Shown here one piece after another: positions 51,529 through 59,359 of a DNA stretch of 64,000 bases. Within the stretch, counting starts at the first letter, position 1. Every line of letters begins with the position of its first letter. The stretch comes from Streptomyces venezuelae (lineage in GTDB: Bacteria > Actinomycetota > Actinomycetes > Streptomycetales > Streptomycetaceae). The notes beneath the pieces are model-generated. The model saw nothing but the letters and a program-made list of their open reading frames with translations, was not told the origin of the DNA and searched no databases. A program made the translations under genes and the position numbers. The DNA is taken from contig NZ_CP029193.1 of the NCBI RefSeq assembly GCF_008642355.1, positions 4,984,001 to 5,048,000 on the forward strand, written 5' to 3'.

Positions 51529-52056
51529 ATGGGCTACTGGGGGTACTACGTCGTCGGCAGAAGCGAGCGCCCGCTCGTGGAGCTCGCGGCGGTGGAGGGC
51601 CTGCGCGACGAGCTGACCCTCCTGGACCGGCGGCCCGACGGGTGGCAGGTGTGGGAGATGCCGGGCGGCAACAACGGCGACGGGGACGGCGTGCCGGACG
51701 TCGGCAACATGAACACGCTGGCCCGCGAGTCGGGCGCGCCCGCGCTCTTCGGGTACGTCATGGACAGCTCCTGCGTGATCATCGAGGCGGCGGCGCCCGA
51801 GAGCGGTGCGTGGACGACGTGCCTGGCGCGGCGCGCGATGGCGGACTACATCGGCGGCGCCGCCGCCGACCTGACCGTCGAGGACTACTTCCTGGAGCCG
51901 CGCGACGCCGCCGAGCGCGCGGTGGCCTGGGCGGCGGAGTCGGGCAGGACGGTGCCCGCGGGCCCACTGCTCGACGTACTGAAAGCGGACGCGGAACCCT
52001 CGGCGGAGGAGCTCTTCTTCCGTTTCCTCGACCGGCTCGGTGTCGTGCCGCAGTGA
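51529..52056 (+). CDS. Hypothetical protein
   Basis: A 175-aa soluble protein; the N-terminus is MGYWGYYVVGRSERPLVELA and the middle is dominated by acidic/Gly stretches (GGNNGDGDGVPDVGNMNT). No signal peptide or membrane helix. It fits a Streptomyces-specific hypothetical family I do not know by function. ATG 51529 is preceded by GGGGGGAA. It may be cotranscribed with the next gene. Confidence 0.75.
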   Translation: MGYWGYYVVGRSERPLVELAAVEGLRDELTLLDRRPDGWQVWEMPGGNNGDGDGVPDVGNMNTLARESGAPALFGYVMDSSCVIIEAAAPESGAWTTCLARRAMADYIGGAAADLTVEDYFLEPRDAAERAVAWAAESGRTVPAGPLLDVLKADAEPSAEELFFRFLDRLGVVPQ

Positions 52057-52161
52057 CGTTCCCGGGGCGGCGCACGCAGTAAGGGGCAGCGCAGGGTCCG
52101 TGACGGGGGATCCGTGCCGAAGGGTCTGTGACGGGACCCGTGACGGGGGAGACGTACGGCA

Positions 52162-52734
52162 ATGAGCCTGGTGGAACTGATCGCGCAGGCCGATGAACGG
52201 GGCCTGGCGGCGAGCGGGCTGGCCTGCCTCGACCGGTGCGTGCCGGTGCTCGGCGGCGACGACGAGGTGCTGCGGCCGCTGTGGGCGAGGCTCGCGGAGG
52301 GCGGCGACTGGCGGGGCCCGCTGGCCGAGGCGCGCTCCGCGCTCGCAGCGGCGGCCGGCGTCGCGGGTGCGGGCTCGGTGCCGGGCACCGGGGCGGCCCA
52401 CGAGGCGGCGACGCTGACCCGGCGCATGCTCGACGCGGTCCCCGCCGGTCCGTCCGGCGCGGAGGTCCGGGAGTGGGCCGACGGCTGCTCCGTCGCCGCC
52501 CTTCAGGTCCACCGCCTCCTCGACACCGCACCGGGCGACGGCACGGACGCGGCGGCCACCCTCACGTCCCCACTGGTCGCGGCGGAGCTCCGCCGTCAGG
52601 TACGCATCCTCGAACTCCTCGCGGACAAGGGCGCGGGCCCCGCGGGCGGACTGCGGCAGGCCCTGGACGTGTCGATGGAGGGCCGCCGCGTCCTGCGTGC
52701 GGTGATGTCGCGCCGCGCGCGTGTCCGCCGCTGA
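52162..52734 (+). CDS. Hypothetical alanine-rich helical protein
   Basis: A 190-aa protein, mostly Ala/Leu helices (ARSALAAAAGVAGAGSVPGT, EVREWADGCSVAALQVHRLL, LTSPLVAAELRRQVRILELL). No motif recognised. The upstream 105 bp carries three near-copies of GTGACGGGG. ATG 52162 lies 105 bp after the preceding hypothetical, and the pair may be an operon. It ends 10 bp before the convergent MmpS-like gene. Confidence 0.72.
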   Translation: MSLVELIAQADERGLAASGLACLDRCVPVLGGDDEVLRPLWARLAEGGDWRGPLAEARSALAAAAGVAGAGSVPGTGAAHEAATLTRRMLDAVPAGPSGAEVREWADGCSVAALQVHRLLDTAPGDGTDAAATLTSPLVAAELRRQVRILELLADKGAGPAGGLRQALDVSMEGRRVLRAVMSRRARVRR

Positions 52735-52743
52735 GTACCGGCC

Positions 52744-53259
52744 TCAGCCCTTCCTGTCGCCCGGCAGCTCGGCGGAGCAGGTCGCTCGCCCGTAGGCGCC
52801 GGACGCGGTGGCGCGCTGCCGGTGCTCTCCGCCGACGGAGAGCGCGCAGCTCACCTCGCCGCCCTGCTTGCCGAGGCGGATGCGGACGGCCGGGTCCTTG
52901 CCGAGCGGGACACGCACGGTCTTCTGCCACGGAAGCTCGACACGCGCCTCGCCGCCGCTCCCCGCGGCATCCTCCGCGACGTACGAGACGTCCGCGGCGC
53001 CCGTATCCGTCCCGGTGACGCGATACGTCACCGACGCCGTCGGCGCGGGCCGTCGCCCGGGTTCGTCCCCGCCGACGAAGCCGTAGACGACGAACCCGGC
53101 ACAGATACCGAACAGCACCCCGCCCACGGCCAACACCCGCCGGTTCGATATCTCGCCGACCACGGTCGGATCGTCCGGATCTTCCGGAACGACGACTTCT
53201 CCCAGCTCGTCGCTTTCTCCGCTCCCCATCGCGTTTTCGGCCGCGCTCTCGGTCCGCAT
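52744..53259 (-). CDS. MmpS-like single-pass membrane protein
   Basis: A 171-aa protein with a ~50-residue acidic cytoplasmic N-terminus (DELGEVVVPEDPDDPTVVGE), one transmembrane helix (VLAVGGVLFGICAGFVVYGF) and an extracytoplasmic beta-sandwich with TASVTYRVTGTDTGAADVSY, typical of MmpS-type transport accessory proteins. Two cysteines in the outer domain may pair. No MmpL partner is encoded nearby. ATG 53259 has GGGGGAA upstream. Confidence 0.8.
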   Translation of the reverse strand: MRTESAAENAMGSGESDELGEVVVPEDPDDPTVVGEISNRRVLAVGGVLFGICAGFVVYGFVGGDEPGRRPAPTASVTYRVTGTDTGAADVSYVAEDAAGSGGEARVELPWQKTVRVPLGKDPAVRIRLGKQGGEVSCALSVGGEHRQRATASGAYGRATCSAELPGDRKG

Positions 53260-53535
53260 GTTCCCCCACCCCTGGATGAATCGGGGGCGGTTATACAGCA
53301 CGGAGAAGGGTGAATACCAGGCTACGGAGAAATCGGACTTTTTCCCGGCGCCAAGGAAAAGCCTTCCCGTGCGCGGTGAGACACTTCAGATGCGCCGATG
53401 GTTGTACGTGACGCGGCACTTGTCCGTGTGAAAAGAAGCACTGGGCGAAGCCGTCACGGCGGCGGGCTTCCTTCCGCTTGTCAAGTGGAGGGCGCGGTGC
53501 GCGCTCTCGGAGGTCGAGGGTGAAGGGGTGGGGCC

Positions 53536-53979
53536 GTGGGTGGAGAGAGCGGATGTGAACAGGTCGTGGGAGCCGCGGAGATGAGGGGGCGGGCCCAGGG
53601 GTTTGTCTCTCGCGTGACCGCTCGGAATCGGCTGCCGCTCGATTTCTCCGTCGCCAGTCTCCGCATCGTCGACTTCCTCATCGACGGACTCCGCAAGGGC
53701 GGCAGGCCGCGGGCCGAGATCGCCGGGACGCTCTTCGGGCTCGGCGCCTATGTCGGGGAAGTCCTCGTGCGGCGGGCCGGTGCCGTGTGGGTCGACTTCG
53801 ACCAGGATCAGCGGCAATTATTCGGGCAGTCCGTCGGTGTCCGGATGCCGGACGGGCGGGTGTGGAATCCCCTCGGGAAGGTCGTCAATTGCCTCGAACG
53901 AGGCGGAACGAACGGCTCCGAAGTGTCGCTCCAGAACTTTTACCTCACCTTGCCGGGCCGCCTGCGCCATGTGGCGTGA
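53536..53979 (+). CDS. Hypothetical protein with an in-frame TTA (bldA) codon
   Basis: A 147-aa soluble protein resembling a small Streptomyces family with RLPLDFSVASLRIVDFLIDG and a later GLGAYVGEVLVRR (DUF3806-like). GTG 53536 follows GAAGGGGTGG. Codon 95, in DQRQLFGQ, is TTA (53818-53820). In Streptomyces TTA requires the developmentally limited bldA tRNA, so its expression is probably tied to late growth. The next gene on the same strand, a sigma factor, also carries a TTA. Confidence 0.75.
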   Translation: MGGESGCEQVVGAAEMRGRAQGFVSRVTARNRLPLDFSVASLRIVDFLIDGLRKGGRPRAEIAGTLFGLGAYVGEVLVRRAGAVWVDFDQDQRQLFGQSVGVRMPDGRVWNPLGKVVNCLERGGTNGSEVSLQNFYLTLPGRLRHVA

Positions 53980-54149
53980 AGTCGGTGGCGTCGGCATGAG
54001 GTCGGTTTATCGAGGCTTCTTGAAATATGGGGAGCCGCGGCACAGTTGGCCGCGGTGCGGGTAAGTGTGGGCGAGCGGGTGCGGGGAGGCGTGGGCGCTG
54101 GGCAGGGCACGGGCACGGTCGGCGGTGTCGGCGGGGTGAAGAGGAGAGC

Positions 54150-54803
54150 GTGGCGCAGGGTGGGGTACATCGCCGTCCGACGGTTTCCGACGAGGAGCTG
54201 ACGCGGGCTCTGAGGGCGGCGCGGGAAGGGGACGAGAGCGCTTTCGCCCTCGTCTATCGGCGCGTTCATCCCGGGCTCCTCGGACAGGTGCGCGGCCTCG
54301 TCCACGACGACGCGGAGGACGTGGCCTCGGAGGTCTGGCTGCAGATCGTGCGCGACCTGGACCGGTTCCGGGGCAGCGGCGCCGACTTCCGGCGATGGGC
54401 CGCGACCGTCGCACGCCATCGCGCGATCGACCACCTGCGGCGGGTCCGGAGCAGGCCCCTCGGCACGCTGATCGAGCGGGAACTGCTCGACATCCCCGCC
54501 GAGGACGACACGGCCGCCCGCGCCCTGGAGACGCTGTCGACGGAACGCGTGCTGCGCATGGTCGCCGACCTGCCGCCCGACCAGGGCGCGGCGGTCCTGT
54601 TACGGGTGGTCGTGGGGCTCGACGGCCCGTCCGCCGCGCGGGTCCTCGGCAAGCGGCCCGGAGCGGTGCGGGCGGCCACCCGGCGCGGAATCCTGCGCAT
54701 GGGGCGGCAGTTGGGGCGCCCGCCGGACGGGGCGGAAGGCGAACGGGCATCCCCACCGCCGCGACCGCGGGGATGTCCCGTTCTCTGTCATGGTGCTTCG
54801 TAG
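54150..54803 (+). CDS. ECF-type sigma factor with an in-frame TTA (bldA) codon
   Basis: A 217-aa sigma-70-family protein. Region 2 begins at ALRAAREGDESAFALVYRRV and includes DDAEDVASEVWLQIVRDLDR and ARHRAIDHLRRVRSR; region 4 runs from ALETLSTERVLRMVADLPPD through ARVLGKRPGAVRAATRRG. GTG 54150 follows GAGGAG. Codon 151 in AVLLRVVVG is TTA (54600-54602), so synthesis should need bldA tRNA. No anti-sigma gene is adjacent. It is clearly paralogous to the sigma factor at 63234 and convergent with a small secreted protein. Confidence 0.9.
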   Translation: MAQGGVHRRPTVSDEELTRALRAAREGDESAFALVYRRVHPGLLGQVRGLVHDDAEDVASEVWLQIVRDLDRFRGSGADFRRWAATVARHRAIDHLRRVRSRPLGTLIERELLDIPAEDDTAARALETLSTERVLRMVADLPPDQGAAVLLRVVVGLDGPSAARVLGKRPGAVRAATRRGILRMGRQLGRPPDGAEGERASPPPRPRGCPVLCHGAS

Positions 54804-54817
54804 GGGCGGGTCCGCTC

Positions 54818-55207
54818 CTACTCGTTGAACCACTCCGACGTGACCGTCGCCCCGCCACCGTTCCACTTCAGCGTCATCTGGTACCAGCCGTCGTTGCCGA
54901 CGTTGTACGGGTGCTTGTCGCAGCCGTTGTCGCCGCCGTCGCCGTCGGTCCACAGCGTGGAGATGTTTCCGGCCACGTACTGCTTCTTCAGGGTGCCGGT
55001 GACACCGTTGCCGTCCGCCTTCGTGTCACAGATCTCGAAGACGTCGCCGTCGTCGATGAACTTCATGTAGCCGCGCCCGTCGGGCAGCTTGATCGTCTTG
55101 TCGCTCACGCGGACGTCGGCGGCCAGAGCCGGGCCCGAGGAGACGGCGAACAGCGTGGCGGCGGCAGCGCCGATCACGGCGGCACGGGTGAAGGTGGATC
55201 TGGCCAT
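54818..55207 (-). CDS. Small secreted protein
   Basis: A 129-aa exported protein. Signal peptide RAAVIGAAAATLFAVSSGPA with cleavage near ALAAD; mature ~100 residues contain IKLPDGRGYMKFIDDGDVFE, two cysteines (EICDT and NGCDKHP) likely to form a disulfide, and an aromatic C-terminus. No known domain. Its promoter region contains a near-perfect 19-bp tandem repeat. It is convergent with the TTA-containing sigma gene. Confidence 0.78.
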   Translation of the reverse strand: MARSTFTRAAVIGAAAATLFAVSSGPALAADVRVSDKTIKLPDGRGYMKFIDDGDVFEICDTKADGNGVTGTLKKQYVAGNISTLWTDGDGGDNGCDKHPYNVGNDGWYQMTLKWNGGGATVTSEWFNE

Positions 55208-55252
55208 GGGGGGTCCCATCTGCTCGGTGGGGCCGCGTCGCGGCCCGGGTGT

Positions 55253-55290
55253 GGCGGATGGTTCCCGCCATGGCGGAAGGTTCGCGCCAT
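55253..55290. repeat. Near-perfect 19-bp tandem repeat upstream of the small secreted protein
   Basis: GGCGGATGGTTCCCGCCAT (55253-55271) is followed by GGCGGAAGGTTCGCGCCAT (55272-55290), differing at two bases. Each unit is partly palindromic (GGCG...CGCC). It lies 45-83 bp upstream of ATG 55207 on the opposite strand, a typical location for an operator. Confidence 0.8.
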
Positions 55291-55480
55291 GGCTGAGAGT
55301 GTGCTGGCGGGGCGTCCATGTTTCCTTGATTCCCGCTGGAGATCCTGAGACGGGTGGTGACAACGGTCGAGGAGTGGTGAACTCTCCTCAAATGGCCGGT
55401 CACGCCGCTAATCTGACGGCCCCTCATGCGTTGTCCGAACGGCCGCGTGCCGGTCGGCCGACCCGGCCACGGAGAGGCCC

Positions 55481-57697
55481 GTGCCTGACGAACTCGGATT
55501 CGACGAGCTGCTCGACGACGGCGGCCTGATCGCCCGGCTGCTCGGGAAGACCGCGGCCGGGCGCAAGCGGGAGCTGCTCTACGGCCACGGCACCGACCTG
55601 CCCGTCGTCCTCCTCGTCGGCGGACCCGGCATGGGCAAGGGACGGCTGCTGCGCTGCATACGGACCCGGTTCGGGCCGCGCGTGCCCACCGCGTACCTGG
55701 ACTGCGCCCAGACCGACGCGCGGGAGCTGGCCGAGGAGCGGCCCGGCAGCCGCTCGGAGGTGACCGAGGCGCTGCGCAAGATCGCGCTGCAGTACGGCGA
55801 CTGGGGCGGCGACGGCGGCGGGATCGCCGTGCCGCGGCTGTACGCCGGACTCGCGGCCGTCGCCGCCGGCGACCGGCTCGCCCGCGCCGCGCCCCTGGTC
55901 GACGAGGTGGGACGGCTCGAAGGAATCCTGCCGCCCGGCTCCTTCTGGCGCGGAGTGCTGAAAGGGACGGCGAGGAACTACGTGGGGTACGTGGCGGGGC
56001 TCGTCACCAGCCCGCTCGCCGGGCCCTTCCTCAACGCGCTGCTCGAAGGCCTCTTCGCCCGCGTCTCCACGGAGGGCAGGGCCGCGCTCACCGCCTGCTA
56101 CGGCGAGTACCCCGGCGCGGGCGGTCACCCCCAGGCCGGACTCCGGGCGCTCGGCGAGGACTTCCAGCAGGGCGGCGAGGCGCGCAGGATCGCCGAGGGC
56201 TTCCTGTTCCGGGCGCTGCGGCAGGACATCGACGCCGCCTACCACGGGGTGCGCGGCCGCATGTCACGCGTGGGGCGCCCCGCCCTGCTCCTCGACCACG
56301 CGGACGGCTCGCTGGGCCGACGCCTGCTGAAACCGGCCCTCGAGGACCGGGAGCGGGGACACCACGACCGCCTCGTCGTCTTCGCGACGGCCCGCCGCGA
56401 GGACGGCGGACGCTTCCTCCACCGGGCCGGCAGCACCCACGAAGGCATGGCGGTCTGGCAGCCCTTCACCGGGACGCTCCCCGAGTGGAGCCGTCCGCCA
56501 GGCGGCGTCCCCGACCACGCGCCCCTGTGGCGCGGCGTCCTCCTCGTCCGCATGCCCGTGCTCACCCGCGACCGGCAGAAGGACGAGATCGCCCGGCTGC
56601 GGGGCGGCCACGAGCAGCCCGACAACGCCGTCCGGCTGCGTGTCCACAGCGGTGTGCACCGGCTGAGCGGCGGCCGGCCCCGGTTCGTGACCCGGCTCGG
56701 CGAGGCCACCGCCGCCACCGTCTTCCCGACGCCCGAGCAGTGCACCGACTGGGCGATCCTGGACGCCCGCGTCCGCGCGAGCGAGGACGAGCAGGGCCGC
56801 CCCGTCGACGACCGCCCCGTGGCCGACGTACTCGTCGACGAACTCGTCGACCGCGAGCGCCCCGAGGAGCTGCCGCCCGAACACCGAGGCCACTGGCTCG
56901 ACCTGCTCACCCACCTGTCCGTCGCGCACGACGTGGAGTGCGCCCAGACCCTGATGCGCGCCGTCCAGGAGGACCGCACCGAGCGCCTGAACGCCTACCG
57001 CATCGCCGAACTCCTCGAGGACACCGGCTGGCCCCGCTGCCCCCGGCACTTCATCGGCGACCTCGGCCTGCGACGGTTGCTCACGCGGCGGCTGTACCGG
57101 CTGCGCGACGGGGGAGCCGCCTGGCACGCCGACCACGCGCTGCTCCAGGGCCACTACCGCGACCTCGGCGACCGCCACCCCGACCCGCTGTTCGTCACCG
57201 CCGCCGCCCACCGCATGCACCACCTCCTCGCCTCCGACGGCGCCGACCTCGTCACCCGCTACCTCGCGGACGCCTTCCGCACCCGCCCCGTCGACGAGTG
57301 GTGCGAGGAACTCCTCGCCATCGCCGACGCCGCACTGATCGGCACCGCCGACGACCGGTACGCGCGTGCCCTCGGCGAGACGCAGGTGCGCGGCGACACC
57401 CTGCGGCGCCGGGTCGACCGGCTCCTGCACGCCGTGTGGCTCACCGAGGACCGGACGCAGCCGCTGGAGGAGATCGTGCCCGGCGTGCTGCGCGGGCCCC
57501 TGCGGGAGCTCAGTGAGGAGCTGGCGCGGATCGCCGACGAGGCGGTGCGCCACCAGGGGCCCGAAGGGGCCGACGTGGCGCGGGCGGCGGACGGGGCCGC
57601 GCTCCTCATCCGCATGGCCCGCGACTGGGGGGACCGGGCCGAGGACAAGCAGCCGCTGAAGCGGTGCGTGTGCACGGAACACATCGGCTTCGGCTGA
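55481..57697 (+). CDS. Large P-loop NTPase of unknown function
   Basis: A 738-aa protein with a nucleotide-binding domain near the start: LLVGGPGMGKGRLLRC, where the residue after the P-loop lysine is Gly rather than Ser/Thr. A Walker-B-like hydrophobic strand ends in Asp (RPALLLDHADGS, about 266-277). A hydrophobic stretch (YVGYVAGLVTSPLAGPFLNA, about 167-186) may associate with the membrane. The rest is helical, His/Arg-rich, and ends RCVCTEHIGFG. It reads like a STAND/AAA-related signalling ATPase. GTG 55481. It is followed 51 bp later by a membrane-anchored binding-protein-like gene, so the two probably work together. Confidence 0.82.
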   Translation: MPDELGFDELLDDGGLIARLLGKTAAGRKRELLYGHGTDLPVVLLVGGPGMGKGRLLRCIRTRFGPRVPTAYLDCAQTDARELAEERPGSRSEVTEALRKIALQYGDWGGDGGGIAVPRLYAGLAAVAAGDRLARAAPLVDEVGRLEGILPPGSFWRGVLKGTARNYVGYVAGLVTSPLAGPFLNALLEGLFARVSTEGRAALTACYGEYPGAGGHPQAGLRALGEDFQQGGEARRIAEGFLFRALRQDIDAAYHGVRGRMSRVGRPALLLDHADGSLGRRLLKPALEDRERGHHDRLVVFATARREDGGRFLHRAGSTHEGMAVWQPFTGTLPEWSRPPGGVPDHAPLWRGVLLVRMPVLTRDRQKDEIARLRGGHEQPDNAVRLRVHSGVHRLSGGRPRFVTRLGEATAATVFPTPEQCTDWAILDARVRASEDEQGRPVDDRPVADVLVDELVDRERPEELPPEHRGHWLDLLTHLSVAHDVECAQTLMRAVQEDRTERLNAYRIAELLEDTGWPRCPRHFIGDLGLRRLLTRRLYRLRDGGAAWHADHALLQGHYRDLGDRHPDPLFVTAAAHRMHHLLASDGADLVTRYLADAFRTRPVDEWCEELLAIADAALIGTADDRYARALGETQVRGDTLRRRVDRLLHAVWLTEDRTQPLEEIVPGVLRGPLRELSEELARIADEAVRHQGPEGADVARAADGAALLIRMARDWGDRAEDKQPLKRCVCTEHIGFG

Positions 57698-57748
57698 CCG
57701 AGCGATTCCATACGGGCACCACCAGGCGTCACCCGAGGGAGGGCAGCG

Positions 57749-59338
57749 TTGAGGCAGTTCGGGAACTGGCTGTACAACACGTTCTTGGCCAACTGGATGC
57801 GCAGGATCCTCACGCTGCTCGGCCTCGTGGCCGCGGGCGTGCTCCTGTACGTGTTCCTGCCCCCGATCGGCGAGGCCGAGAGCTGCGCCGCGGGCGTCGA
57901 GAAGCACGGCGGCGAATGCATCGGCGTCAACGGCACCGGCTATGCCTTCGGGACGCCGGAGATCGACAAGGTGGCCCGGGCGATCGCCAAGGAGAACGAG
58001 GAGTTCGTCGGCGACAAACCGCACGTCACCGTCGCCCTGATGCTGCCGCTCCAGCCCGACATCGATGCCGAGCGCATACAGCTGCGCAGCGAGATCCAGG
58101 GCGCCTACCTGGCCCAGTACCGGGCCAACCGTGAGGAGAACACCCCGCTGCTGCGGCTCGTCCTCGCCAACCCCGGCGACTCGTACGCGCAACAGGAACG
58201 CGTCGTCGACCAGCTGGCAAAGATGGCGGACGACAAGAAGGACAACCTCCGCGCCGTCACCGGCTTCAACCTCAGCCTGGACGCCACGAAGAAGGCCATC
58301 GCACGCCTCACCAACGACCTGCACATCCCGGTCCTCGCGAGCCGCGTCAGTGCGGACGAACTCGCCAACCCCGAGGGCGGCGCCAAGGACCCCTATCCCG
58401 GCCTCGCCCGCATCATCCCGACCAACCGCCAGCAGGCCGACGCGCTGGCCAGCTTCCACGGCGAACTCAGGGACGACCAGACCGTGCTCGTCAGGGACAA
58501 GCGGGCGCACGACATCTACAACGACTCGCTCGCCAAGGCCTTCAGCCGCGACGAGGACGGGCCGCCGGGACCCAAGGACCAGACGTTCGAATCGCCCTCC
58601 ATCACCGACCCCGGTGACACCGGCAACGACTTCACGCTCATCGCCCAGAACATCTGCCAGTCCACGGCACGCTACGTCTACTTCGCGGGACGCCCCGTCC
58701 ACCTGCGGCTCTTCGCCCTGAAGCTGGCCGACGTGCAGTGCCGCGGCAAGAAGTACACGATCGTCAGCGGCTCGGGAGCGGCCACCCTCAACCGCTACAT
58801 GAAGGACGGCGACTGGGAGCGGCTGCGCGGCGGCGGCAAGGAGCCCGTCGTCAGGGTGCAGTACGCGGCGCCGGGTCACCCCGACGCCTGGGACCACGAG
58901 CTGCGCCGCACGAAGGGCGCACGGGACCGCCGCGACCACTTCACCGAACCCCGGGCCGAGTTGGACAAGCTGCGCGCGCTGATCGACAAGGGCGGCGCCG
59001 GGGACATCGGGCCCGTCCCGCTGGAGGATTCGCGCACCATGCTGGTGTACGACGGCACGCGCACGATCGCCAAGGCGGTGCTGCTCGCCAACGCCCAGAC
59101 CGAGGGCACGGTGCCGCCCCTGAAGCGCGTCTCCGACATGTGGCAGCGCCTCGAAGCGGTCAACCGCGTCCGCGGGACCAGCGGCTGGATCTGTCTGACC
59201 AACGCGGGGAACGCCTACGACAAACCCGTGGCCGTCGTCGAACTCGACCCGCGCACCGAGGAGCTGCGGTACGTCGGCGTGGGCTGGCCCGAGGGGAAGG
59301 CGCAGCCCGACGACTGCCGGGTGCCCAGCGACACCTGA
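57749..59338 (+). CDS. Membrane-anchored type-1 periplasmic-binding-like protein (sensor candidate)
   Basis: A 529-aa protein with one N-terminal transmembrane helix (residues about 20-39, LTLLGLVAAGVLLYVFLPPI), not a cleavable lipoprotein signal, then an extracytoplasmic ligand-binding domain of the leucine/branched-chain-binding type: VALMLPLQPDIDAERIQLRS, VTGFNLSLDATKKAIARLTN, ADALASFHGELRDDQTVLVR, and a later YVYFAGRPVHLRLFALKLA. It starts at TTG 57749 with GGGAGGG upstream. No permease or ABC ATPase is near; the partner is the P-loop NTPase just upstream. It probably senses a small extracellular molecule. Confidence 0.82.
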   Translation: MRQFGNWLYNTFLANWMRRILTLLGLVAAGVLLYVFLPPIGEAESCAAGVEKHGGECIGVNGTGYAFGTPEIDKVARAIAKENEEFVGDKPHVTVALMLPLQPDIDAERIQLRSEIQGAYLAQYRANREENTPLLRLVLANPGDSYAQQERVVDQLAKMADDKKDNLRAVTGFNLSLDATKKAIARLTNDLHIPVLASRVSADELANPEGGAKDPYPGLARIIPTNRQQADALASFHGELRDDQTVLVRDKRAHDIYNDSLAKAFSRDEDGPPGPKDQTFESPSITDPGDTGNDFTLIAQNICQSTARYVYFAGRPVHLRLFALKLADVQCRGKKYTIVSGSGAATLNRYMKDGDWERLRGGGKEPVVRVQYAAPGHPDAWDHELRRTKGARDRRDHFTEPRAELDKLRALIDKGGAGDIGPVPLEDSRTMLVYDGTRTIAKAVLLANAQTEGTVPPLKRVSDMWQRLEAVNRVRGTSGWICLTNAGNAYDKPVAVVELDPRTEELRYVGVGWPEGKAQPDDCRVPSDT

Positions 59339-59359
59339 GACACCCGGCTGGTGGCGCCG

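Noticed and set aside
49518..51530. Minus-strand 670-codon open frame opposite the GH20 gene
   Set aside because: Shadow frame; no motif, and the GH20 catalytic residues are on the other strand.
55481..59338. The NTPase and binding protein as an ordinary branched-chain amino-acid ABC importer
   Set aside because: There is no LivH/LivM permease, the ATPase lacks an ABC signature LSGGQ, and the binding protein is anchored by a transmembrane helix.
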